Source: Rotaria socialis
Lineage: Eukaryota; Rotifera; Eurotatoria; Philodinida; Philodinidae
Reading direction: 5' to 3'
DNA: 64,000 nucleotides
Assembly: GCA_905331475.1 (NCBI GenBank)
Contig: CAJNYU010004466.1
Location: 1 to 64,000, forward strand
The notes beneath the pieces are model-generated. The model saw only the letters and a list, made by a program, of their open reading frames with translations. It did no database searches and had not been told where the DNA came from. The translations under genes and the position numbers were made by a program. Positions 1 to 10,168 of the stretch are shown one piece after another (position 1 is the stretch's first letter; each line of letters starts with the position of its first letter).

Positions 1-215
1 TCACGTCAGATCTGGCGAGATCCGGACATCGGATCCGATAGGTTCTGGCTACATGAGTCCGGTCGGAATGGATGGAATCCGGTAACCGAATATGAAAGAA
101 AAATGACGAATATGATCGGATTCTGGCGGAAACGTCCCGACCGGATCCGATGACCGGGTATGAACGGATTTAAAAGCCGTCCGACAAGATCCGACGGACC
201 GCGATTCTCCTGGGA
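1..215. repeat. GC-rich repeat fragment at window edge
   Basis: This stretch is clearly richer in G and C than the sequence after it. It repeats variants of CGGATCCGAT, including the perfect palindrome ATCGGATCCGAT near 29-40, a second CCGGATCCGAT near 141-150, and several GATCCG/CGGATTC relatives. At 47-58 it contains GGCTACATGAGT, one base off the right end (GGCTACATGGGT) of the palindromic element at 38975-39121. It may be the end of a mobile element or satellite cut by the window edge. No open reading frame of note is present. Confidence 0.35.
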
Positions 216-548
216 TAGTTGAAGACGTCTATGAAACTGTCATCGAAAATCAAATAAACTTATCAGTTTTGGAATGAAATATTGGCTACTATGTATTCAA
301 CTATTTTCTTATCTATTACGAACTATGAATGGGAGTTGATTACGTATGGTTATGAATTTAGACGTTGCTGAATAACAGATTCCTACTCAAAACCTAAAGA
401 CCACTATAAGATCATGTGTTCTATGGCACCTTTTAAACAAAATTTTCTACTGAAAAAACGTTTCCTGTAAAATAAAACATAAAACAACTAAGTCCAACTA
501 CTTTATCAACTGTCCCTGCAGCAGATTTATGTTTTCTGATTATCGATG

Positions 549-590
549 TGAGTGTGGGTGTATGTCTTCTTTTATCCACACCCACACCCG
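549..590. repeat. Inverted pair of TGTGGG telomere-like repeats
   Basis: A G-rich arm (GTGTGGGTGT, about 552-561) is followed after 16 nt by its C-rich complement (about 576-589, ACACCCACAC core). The two arms could form a hairpin. TGTGGG is the telomeric repeat reported for the bdelloid Adineta vaga, so this could be an interstitial telomere remnant. It is only about two units per arm, so chance or simple-sequence expansion is possible. Confidence 0.45.
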
Positions 591-2008
591 TAAATATAAC
601 AAGTCGAATTGAAATATAGAATAAGATTTTGTATGAACATTATTTCATATTGAAAATGATTTTATTAAATAGTATAAATCATTTGTTGTTCACTCTCATT
701 GCTATGAATGAAACGTATTTGTTCCAATATGTAAGAGTATATCAGAAAGGATACAGTTAAATATTTATTCTATCGAAAGTATTTTATGCCTGTAAGTTTA
801 GAAGCTGATACGATTAACAAAAATAATAATAAATCGAAGAAAGAGATTTTTTCACTTTTTAGCCTATATCCCCACATACATATAATAAGATTATTCGTTT
901 AATAAAATCAATGAAAAACAAACGATTATTTTGAAAATCTCAATTCAATTCAATGTACTTGTAAAAGAGATTTTTTTGTATTGCATAAGCAAATATCGAG
1001 ACTAAGGATAATTTTCTTGTTTCGGGCTTTTGATTATACGTCTGAAAAGAGTATTATTTGCTATGGCTCGAATAATCATCTCGATTTGACTCAAATGAAA
1101 TATTGATTCATATTTCGAAGCTATCTTAAACTTGATTAACACAATTGAGCATGCGGACATAGATCTCATTTTCTGCTACATCTACACCTGTAGTTGTATC
1201 AAACTTCGCTGATTTCCCATTGCTTTTTCACTATTTTTCATACATTATTAAAATCGATTGTTTCTCAAACACGAATCATGCTTTAAACAATATATTCCTC
1301 TGCCGTAATCGTCATCATAACTAATTTTATTTCAATAAATCGAAAATAAACAAAAACAAAAAATGGTATGATTTTATAAACTTTTAAGAAGGTTTCGATG
1401 ATATTTCAAAACGCAAAATGGAAGAATAAAACATTCTTACTTGTATTATTTGTCTTTATTGTCTGAAGTATTTTCGTAAGGAAAAATTATTTCATAGAGA
1501 ATTAGCGATTGACCATTGGTTCCTTCTACTCTTAGAAATGTGCTTATATTTGTTTAGTACGCTATTCAATTAATCGTGTTCATCTAGACTCTGTTATGGA
1601 ATAACAATTGGATTGATATCATGGATAAAGATGCGCTTTCAAGAAAAGAATTAGTCAGCTCTGTAACAAATTACTCAAAAAATTCTTCTGTTACATTCCA
1701 TATAGTCTGCTATGAAACTCAACTCAACTCAAGTTCTTTAAGGAGAAAACTTCTGAGGAAATTTTGAGTTAAGAAAAACCAAGGCGAAATGAAAGCAAAA
1801 TACGCTCTTTCTTGAGCTCCTTGTTTCATTCGGTACTTCCTAAGACAATTTTCTGTGCTTTTCAAAGTTACTCCATTATTCGATGAAGTGATCTTGGAAA
1901 TTTATGAAGTGGACTTTTAATTTTTCGATACTGCAAACATTAAAAATAGCTAATGTCAGCAAATTTTATATGACTTCAGTACTCTTTCGATATCATATGA
2001 GACATTTT

Positions 2009-2066
2009 AGGGTGTGGGTGTGGGTGTAAGTTTTTATAGTATGCTATTGACCCACACCCACTCCCT
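2009..2066. repeat. Second inverted pair of TGTGGG telomere-like repeats
   Basis: About three GTGTGG units (2009-2028) are followed roughly 20 nt later by the complementary CCCACACCCACTCCC run (2050-2065). The geometry matches the pair at 549-590: a G-rich arm, a short AT spacer, then a C-rich arm. Confidence 0.5.
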
Positions 2067-2464
2067 TATCCAGTACAGGCGGCCACTTCTTTACTACGGG
2101 AACAACCATCTTGTTGATGACTATTTGATAAAAAATCAATTGCACTAAATAAGATTAGTGTTAATTTGTTTATTACCTTATGCTGGCTTAGAATAAATTA
2201 GAATTCTTTTCATTTTTTCAATAGCCGACTGCTATCTATAGATGTCGTTAGTGAGAAGCGCATATGCTATTGATAGGCCGAACGTAAAAGACGTTTTGCT
2301 GAGACATTATTCGACAATCAACAAATGTATTGTATGCATGCCATGCAATGCACTGTAAAATGAATTCAGAGAAGTTTTCTGTTAAACTGGGGAAAATGTG
2401 AAATTAAGAATTTACTTCCTTTTTCTAGAATATTTTAGTGTAATTTTAAAGAATACGTGTATTC

Positions 2465-4474
2465 ATGGCTAATAACGACAAAGCGAATATTTTTCGTGGA
2501 CAAAGACATGTTTCAGGTTTTGCACCATCATCAAACAATGAAGAACAAGCTAAGGTATGTGATAAGTTCGTATAGTTATTTCTGTAAACTCGGAAGTTTA
2601 TGAGATTGAGTGTGTGCGTGTGTGAGTTTTCCTCTTGTGTTCTTTTTGCAAGAGTTCTCGTGTTTGTCCTACGTTCAATTTTGGTCAAGTAAATGAAACT
2701 CTTAAAAACATATCGAATATTCATAATAATCTCAAATCATTAGCTGATATGAGTAAAAATAATCATAATTATGAAATCGACCATGATGATAAACCAGAAA
2801 AATTTACGCCTATCGGACAATTATCAATATTAAATAAACATTCAACTCTACGTGATATCAATCATTCATTAATAATGGAAGACGATGGAACAAATCCACA
2901 GTCACCATTGCATTCAGTGAAAACATTCGAAGAATTAAAATTAGAACCAAAACTATTAAATGGAATTTATTATATGGGCTTCCGACGTCCATCACGTATT
3001 CAAGAACGTGCATTACCACAATTACTTGCCTATCCGCCACGAAATATGATTGCTCAATCACAAAATGGAACTGGAAAAACAGTAAGTCGAGAAATCTCTA
3101 TCTTATCAAATACATTTCATCGGAATGGTTTAGGCAGCATTTTCGTTGGCAACTCTTAGCCGTATGGATCCAAATTTAAATTATGTTCAAGCACTCATAC
3201 TATCACCTACATTTGAACTTGCTTTACAAATCGGACAAGTAATTGAAAATATGTCAAAATTTTTACCTCACATTAAAATTGCATATGCGGTACGTGACCC
3301 GAAAATATCAAAACGTAACGAATATGTCAAAGGAAAAGAATTAGACGTTCCGATTGTTATTGGTACACCAGGTACAGTTGAAGATTGGTGTAAAAAATTA
3401 AAAATAATTGATTTAAAAAAATTACGAATGTTTGTTATCGATGAAGCCGATGTTATGATTAGTTTACCGGGTTTTTCGCAAATTTGTATTGATCTTGTTA
3501 AGAAGACCATTGGCAAAGATTGTCAAACCATGCTTTTCTCAGCAACATATTCAGATGAGGTTTGTTTACAAAATAAAAAAAGATTTCTTGATCGCTTTTT
3601 TGTGTATTTAGGTTATGGATTTTGCCAAACGAATTATTGAAAATCCTGGTAAGTTATTTACATATTATTATTGAATTGAGGAAAAGCTTTTTGAGTGTAA
3701 AGAAAAATGTATTTTTTTTTTCTATATGTTCAACTTTTAATACTTTCAATTCAACCTATTTTTCGTTTAGTTATTTTTCGATTAAAACGTGAAGAACAGT
3801 CATTATCAAATATTCGTAAGTATTCGAAAAATATTTTAATACTCATTTTTTTTTACTTTTTCTAATTAAACTAGGTCAATTTTATATTGAATGTAATAAT
3901 GACGAAGAAAAGTATGATGCTGTTAAAACAATCTATTCATCGATAACTATTGGTCAAGCAATGATATTTTGTCGTTTTAAACGTACCGCCCATGCTCTTG
4001 CATTACGTATGATCAATGATAAACATTGTGTTGAATTACTTTCATCAGAATTAACTGTTGAACAACGTGCTGCTATTATCAATCGTTTTCGTACTGGAAA
4101 ATTTCGTGTTTTAGTTGTCACTAATGTTTGTGCACGTGGCATAGATATCGATGATATATCATTAGTACTTAATTTCGAATTTCCACTAGTTTATGATGAA
4201 AAAAAACATAGTTTTAGTGATAAACCGGATTATGATACATATTTACATCGTATCGGACGTGCAGGAAGATTCGGTCGTATTGGCCATACGTACGCTTTTA
4301 GTTATTTTTAAAAATATAATAATCGTTCATGATAATCTATTTTTCTATAGATTTAATTTAATAACGCCATCGGAAAAACACTTACTTAAACAAGTTGAAG
4401 ATTATTTTCAAAAGCCAATCGTTGAATTTTCAGAAAAACATATCATTGATGATGACGAACTCTACAATATATAA
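2465..4474 (+). CDS. DDX19: DDX19/Dbp5-like DEAD-box RNA helicase, copy 1
   Basis: An ATP-dependent RNA helicase of the Dbp5/DDX19 family. Known members remodel mRNPs at the cytoplasmic face of the nuclear pore during mRNA export. Seven exons fit the frame: 2465-2554, 2653-3081, 3134-3559, 3612-3648, 3771-3815, 3875-4289 and 4351-4474, giving 521 aa against about 480 in human DDX19. Visible motifs are a Q motif (GFRRPSRIQE), motif I AQSQNGTGKT (family usually QSGTGKT), [17 protein letters not shown], the DEAD box DEADVM, SAT ([10 protein letters not shown]), MIFCRF, ARGIDIDD and HRIGRAGRFG. The DPxSPLxSVKTFEEL segment before the core is diagnostic of DDX19. The N-terminus holds FAP and FNFG, a weak version of the FxF-rich tail in copy 2. 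The start is the first ATG of an exon whose frame runs to a GTATGT donor. Confidence 0.93.
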
Positions 4475-4619
4475 AACGATTTTTATATATTATGATAAAT
4501 TTCTTTGTTCCTGTTTTGTTTTACTCCCTGTGAAATGTGATATTTTGTGTGTGCATATGTGATTAGAAATCTTCAAAGAACAGAAATTTGTGATAGGTTT
4601 TTGAACAGAAACTAAATTG

Positions 4620-4641
4620 AACCAGCTTTTTCTTGTTTTAG
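4620..4641 (+). promoter_or_regulatory. Possible splice-leader acceptor between the two helicase genes
   Basis: Only 176 nt separate the stop of the first helicase from the ATG of the second. In that gap a pyrimidine-rich run ends in TTTTAG at 4636-4641, nine nt before the ATG at 4651. Bdelloid rotifers trans-splice a leader RNA, so this is a plausible acceptor, and the pair might be transcribed together. It could equally be the 3' end of a 5'UTR intron. Confidence 0.3.
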
Positions 4642-4650
4642 CGTGAAGCA

Positions 4651-7600
4651 ATGACGTCAGCAACGATAAACGATAATTTGACACAATTAGCGCAGAACCA
4701 AAGTTTTGCTGTATCGGAAGCAGGATTAACCGCACAATTGGCTTCACTTGCAACTGCTTCAGAACCAAATAATTTTTCATCGAATTCCCAACAATCACCT
4801 GTTGCTACGTTCCCTCAAAGAACCGTGAGCGGACCATCATCAGTACATTTTTGCATTTAGACGTTTGCATGAAGTGTCATTTTGCTGTTTTCTCTTAGAA
4901 TAATACAGAGTCACCATTTGGTAATGCATTTACAAGTGGACAGGCCCAGGGATTTTCATTTAAAAATACATCATCAACAGAGCATTCGGGTTATAATTTT
5001 TCGACTGCATCATCAGGAAATGTTCAAAAATTTTCGTTTACAAATTCATCGTTGGGCGATGGTCCATTTACGTTTAATGAATCGCCAGCTAATGCACCAG
5101 CTCATCAACCAATACCATCATTTACGTTCACACCAACAAAGCAACATCAAGATATGCCAAATAATAAATTGCAAACTCCATCATCACATCAAAATTCCAG
5201 ACAAGGACCGCCAACAAATGAAGCACCTAGAATGACACAAAATAATATGCCAGCAGTTTCAAGAAAGCCACCGAGTCCTACAACACCTATAGCTCAACAG
5301 CCTAGTTTCCTAAATCAAGAGCAAGAAGCACCTGATCTGCCCATGTCGTTAGCTGACGCATCAAAATTAGGCAAAATGCTTAATACAACATTACGAGATT
5401 CAAGTGCATTAGTTGTTGATCGTAATGATCCCAAATCACCATTATATTCATTGAAATCATTTGAAGAACTCGATCTAAAATCTGAATTATTAAAAGGTTA
5501 TTTTCTTAGAGATTTCTACAGTTAGAAAAGACGAGAATATCAGTGATAGATCCAAATTACTTGCTTAACTTCTCAAAAATCAACAAAAAAGACTTTTAGC
5601 CTAATGGTGTTAGTATTATTTTATAACGAAAATGTCAAGTCATAGTTTAGATGTGATGAATCATTTTTAAAACAGCAAAGTACTAAGGCTATGAATATAA
5701 GTGAGGATGGCATTTTTAGTGTGTAGTAGCCTTGATTTTAATTTATATAGATCGTTAAAAACGTCATAGATTTAATGCTGAAATTAGAGAAGTTTTCTAT
5801 TGTAATGACAGATTCTTCACTTTCAGGTAAACCGTTTTATATGATGTGCATTAGGGAGGTCGTAACTGTAACCTTAAACTATTACTTACAAATGACTATT
5901 CCATGAATATTATTGCGCTCTCATACTTACGTATTTTAGCGAACTAGTCACGATGTTAGAAAAGATTCTTCATTGAAGTGATACGAAATTTATAGCTAGG
6001 TAAAAATTGAATTAAAAATAAGCATGCGAATGAAATTGGATATTTAGTGTTAGAAATTTATAACACTGATATAATTTTGCTTTTTATAGGAATTTATAGT
6101 ATGGGCTTTCAAACCCCAAGCAGAATTCAAGAAATTACTTTACCTCAATTGCTAAGCAATCCGCCAAGTAAATTCAGCGTTTTTCTTTCTAATTCTATTG
6201 TACGATCAGTTTTTCTTTGCTAGGAAATTTAATAGCACAATCACAATCGGGTACTGGCAAAACAGCTGCTTTTTCATTAGCGATCCTCTCACGTATTGAT
6301 CCATCGATGTCAATACCACAAGCACTTATTCTTTCACCAACATTTGAATTAGCGCTGCAAATTGGTTCAGTGATTGAAAGAATGGCACAATATTTACCAT
6401 ATATAAGCATTGCCTATGCTGTTCGCAGCTCACCAACACTAAGCTCAACTAATTTAGTTCGCGGTCAACTCTTACCACAACCCATCGTTATTGGTACACC
6501 AGGTACAGTTGAAGATTGGTGTCGTCGACGACGCATTATTGACTTGAGCAAACTACGTATGTGCTGTGTTGATGAAGCTGATGTTATGATCGCAACTGAA
6601 GGTTTTCAACAAACATGCGTTGGTCTTGTAAAAGGCCTCAATCCTGCTTGTCAAATGATGTTATTTTCAGCTACATACTCCGATGAAGTGATGACGTTTG
6701 CACGTGAAATCGTTACACAACCAATTGTCTTAAGATTAAAACGTGAAAAACAAGCACTAAATAATATACGACAATTGTTTATACGTTGTGATAATCCTGA
6801 ACAGAAATTTTACGCTATTGAACAAATTTATTCTCATTTAGTACTGGGACAAGCTATGTTTTTTTGTCGAACTAAAGCAACTGCACGCGCTTTAGCCATT
6901 AGAATGTCAAATGAACAACATTCAGTAAGAGAATTAACAGCAGCTTTAGATATTGAACAACGTGCATCCGTTATTCGTCAATTTCGTGAACGTGTATTTA
7001 ATGTATTGATATCAACTAATGTTACGGCTCGTGGTAAGTTGACTTAAACATGAACTAGTAGCAACTTTAAAAAAAATGTAAATCAGATTCTTTGTTGGCA
7101 TTATTTCATAGTTTTATTTTCTATAATTTACGTAGATCCTTAAACTTGAGAGGATATAATAATGACTCAAGAACCCAATTGTGTCTCACGGCCTTTCCGA
7201 AACACCTTTTTTTCTCGTTACACTTCCCGTGTGAGTCAACAATGAGAACAATGTTTAAAAGTCGACTTTCTCGTAAATCGATTTTTGCAGTTTGATGTAA
7301 ATATTTTTCCAATTTTGCTTAGAAAAACAGAAAAATATTTAACTGAATAAAATATTGTATTGTTCAGAAAAGGATCCCTACAATTTTCATAAGGTATGCG
7401 TTAGATAAATTATTAGTGATAAGAAAAATACATAAAAAAGGTTTGTTTTTCTTGAAATTGTAAATGGCATCGGAAGGAAGCGCAAGATTTAGAAAAAATT
7501 ATTTTTCACAGGAGCCTGTCAATCGATGGCGGGTTGAGTTTTAGAAATAAATCAACAAAAATTTCATAAGAAGAAAATGACTAAATTCTTTTTAGGTATT

Positions 7601-7901
7601 GACATCGATGATGTTTCATTAGTGGTTAATTATGATATGCCGGTTACTATGAACGGTAAACCAGATTTTGAAACATATCTTCATCGAATTGGTCGTTGTG
7701 GTCGCTTTGGTAAACTAGGTATGTTGAATATTTCTTTTGGCATTTGATATATCTTAAATTTTGTTTTTAGGTTATACATTTAATTTAATTAGCTCTGATC
7801 AAGATTTCAACACAATGAAAGCCATTGAAGAATATTTCCATCATCCTATCGATGAGATCACCATCGAAGCTATAGGCAATCTTGAGCCAGATCAAACATA
7901 A
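4651..7901 (+). CDS. DDX19: DDX19/Dbp5-like helicase, copy 2, with FxF-rich N-terminus
   Basis: A tandem paralogue of the preceding helicase. Six exons fit (4651-4824, 4899-5496, 6090-6167, 6224-7033, 7596-7718, 7771-7901), giving 637 aa, about 155 longer than human DDX19. The helicase core from about residue 235 is complete: [60 protein letters not shown] and [10 protein letters not shown]. The extra length is a disordered, Ser/Asn/Pro/Gln-rich N-terminus. Between about residues 60 and 150 it carries SPFGNAF, GFSFKN, KFSFTN, PFTFNE and SFTFTP, which look like nucleoporin FG/FxF repeats. Two introns are long for this window (593 and 562 nt). Intron positions differ from copy 1: the intron after GKT is absent here. 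An export role is inferred from the family; docking at FG nucleoporins is speculation. Confidence 0.92.
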
Positions 7902-8037
7902 AATTTATTTTCGTGTACTTGTATTATTCAGCTTGATTTTTTTTCTTCTTTGATTGTTGTCAAGAAAAATTCTCTTTAAACGTGATACATTATCAAAAAT
8001 AAAAAAAAAATTAATATAATTAAAAAGAAAGGAATTC

Positions 8038-8589
8038 TCAGAAATTAATAGGAGAATAGTTTCGTCTTCCACGATGAATTGGTGGTAATTGAATTCGAGC
8101 ATTTTCTGACGTGGGCCAATCAATAACTTTATCATAATCATTACGTACGAGTAATTCAGTTGTATTCATAAATTTTTCTTTTCGTGAATTTTCTACACTT
8201 TTTTTCTGTCGTAATTCTTCAACATACTGTTTAGAACGACGTTCAAATACGAATTCATAAATATTCTTATGTTGAAGAACTCGAAATAAGGGTTCAACGG
8301 AGTATTCTTTTGCAGTACAATTCTTATTTGTTGATCTATAATAAAATTGTCGATTATCGGATAGTTCTAATGTTTTATGTTTATAGGTAACGACTAGGCC
8401 GAGATCATTTTTTGCATGTTGTGCAAGACGATGTTCAGCAAAATAAGTTTTATAATCCATAAGACGAATTCGACGTTGATAAAGTGAAAATTTCTCTTCG
8501 AGCATTTCATCTTGTCGTTTATTGTGACGATTTGCCAATATATGATTATCAAACGATCGACGAAGCAGACTTTCTCGAATAGTTTTCAT
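8038..8589 (-). CDS. Hypothetical basic protein, 183 aa
   Basis: A single-exon reading frame convergent with the second helicase (136 nt between stops). The protein is charged and mostly helical in appearance, rich in Arg, Lys, Glu and Tyr, with no signal peptide or membrane segment. A likely coiled stretch surrounds RRSKQYVEELRQKK. I recognise no family. Sustained frame length in AT-rich DNA, ordinary codon use and an ATG close to the frame start support it as real. An upstream exon or a longer N-terminus cannot be excluded. Confidence 0.6.
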   Translation of the reverse strand: MKTIRESLLRRSFDNHILANRHNKRQDEMLEEKFSLYQRRIRLMDYKTYFAEHRLAQHAKNDLGLVVTYKHKTLELSDNRQFYYRSTNKNCTAKEYSVEPLFRVLQHKNIYEFVFERRSKQYVEELRQKKSVENSRKEKFMNTTELLVRNDYDKVIDWPTSENARIQLPPIHRGRRNYSPINF

Positions 8590-9305
8590 ATTGATTATTG
8601 AAATAGAAAATAATAGAAGACAAAAAGAGAAATTGTTTATAGTAACACATTTGATTGTTTTCTTTTCTTATTTGACTTGAAATATAGACTTTGTGAACAT
8701 GCAAACATTAGTTTTTCTCGTTGAGCAACGGAGATTTTCTTAGAAAACAAAAAATATTAATAATGGTGTTGTTCGGTAGGCGTGAACTTCTAAAAAAGGT
8801 TTCTAAAATGCTGGACTTGATAATGATCTAAAACAACAGAAAAGTTTCGTTCTTGCAGAAAATATAATTCACCACTTTAAAACATCCACATCGAGTACTC
8901 ACAAAGAAGAAGAATCAAATATGCATTTCCACTTTGATAAGTACCCGTGAAAAAGGCCTAGGAAGATTTCCTTTATATTACTTTTTCATTCGAGGAAGAA
9001 ATTCTACTGGAAATTGATTCTTTTAGTAGAAACGTGCAATGTTCAAAAATAATTCAAGAACAATGAACGATAAATATTATTTTGTAATTTTTCCATTTGT
9101 CGTTTGTGAAGGATTTCTTTTCAAACGGGAGGGATTTTCTATTGAATTGAACGAAACACTGATAGAATAGGCAACTATAGATTTATTTTAATACTTCAAT
9201 TGTTTTCTCATCGACTGATATAACTGTTCAGTGCTGTATGTAGCACGTTATTTAGTTTTCTTCTCAAAGATTTTATTTGCGAAGAAAAAGAAATAGAATA
9301 GATAT

Positions 9306-10168
9306 TTAAGGACATTGATATGTTGATGTAATTGTTGTTTGCACATCGATTTGCCAAGCACCTAATGGTCGATCTCCTATATTAGTATAGATTCCAGAGG
9401 GTATACTCTGAAATATATCACCCCTAATATTTAATGTCATTTTAACTGGTCGAATATGAGCTGGTTGTGAGAATTTATAAAGATTTGAAGCACATTTTGT
9501 ATGACTGAAAATTGAAACTGGAGGAAAAGCAAGCCAAGGCGAAATATTAGCATCGACAAATGATGAAAAATTCGTTGTTTCTGGTGAACCAAATGGCAAA
9601 AGACTAGGCGTTAAAGGTTCAAATGAAACTTCTACCAATCCTTGTTTATACGAAATGGAATATTTATTATTGTCAAAGTCAGCGTGCATAGTAGCCTAAA
9701 AATTAGCAATGATTATTTCTTTTTTTGAATAATAAATAACAAAAATTAATTTACCAAATAACTCGGAAGACCGTAGACAAGATGCGTCGCACTCACATCG
9801 AGTGCACTGTTTTGATAAACCAATGGTTTTAACATCACAGTTTTATTTTGACGAATTAAATAAGGAATTTCTAATTTAAATTCAACAAATGTTTGCTCAG
9901 TCAAATTAGCTAACCATGGTGGTAGTGAACTTTGTTCACATTGATTTTGTTGATTAAATTCAAAATAAACAGGATGTTCATCATTTTTCATGAAACTTGC
10001 CAATGGATTTGATGAGTTAAATGAAAGTATTTCTTTTGAATGGTCAAGAAATGGTTGTAACATAGTTTTTGGAAATGGCATTAAAACCCACCATGCTGTG
10101 GTTCGACAGTTAGTTTGACTGTAGCTAATAGATATTAAGGAAAACGCTAAGAGGATTTGAGTCAACAT
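9306..10168 (-). CDS. Secreted protein of unknown function, 267 aa
   Basis: Two exons in this order on the minus strand, 10168-9755 and 9695-9306, joined in phase 0 across a 59-nt intron (GTAAAT...TTTAG). The product begins with a clear signal peptide (MLTQILLAFSLISISYS) followed by a mature domain with several N-glycosylation sequons (NSS, NLT, NKT, NFS, NIS). Cysteines in the mature part are few: one near the N-terminus, one in NQQNQCEQ, one in TKCASN and the penultimate residue, so up to two disulfides are possible. Short aromatic and proline-rich motifs such as WLAFPPVS and PLGAWQIDV suggest a globular beta-rich enzyme-like domain. I cannot assign a family. A distant relation to acetoacetate-decarboxylase-like secreted proteins crossed my mind but has no motif support. 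Confidence 0.72.

Larger units (their letters stand above)
216..2464. other. Noncoding stretch upstream of first helicase
   Basis: AT-rich sequence with no convincing exon on either strand. It contains two telomere-like hairpins, listed separately, and the presumed promoter of the DDX19 gene that starts at 2465. I see no TATA box I would defend. Confidence 0.5.
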
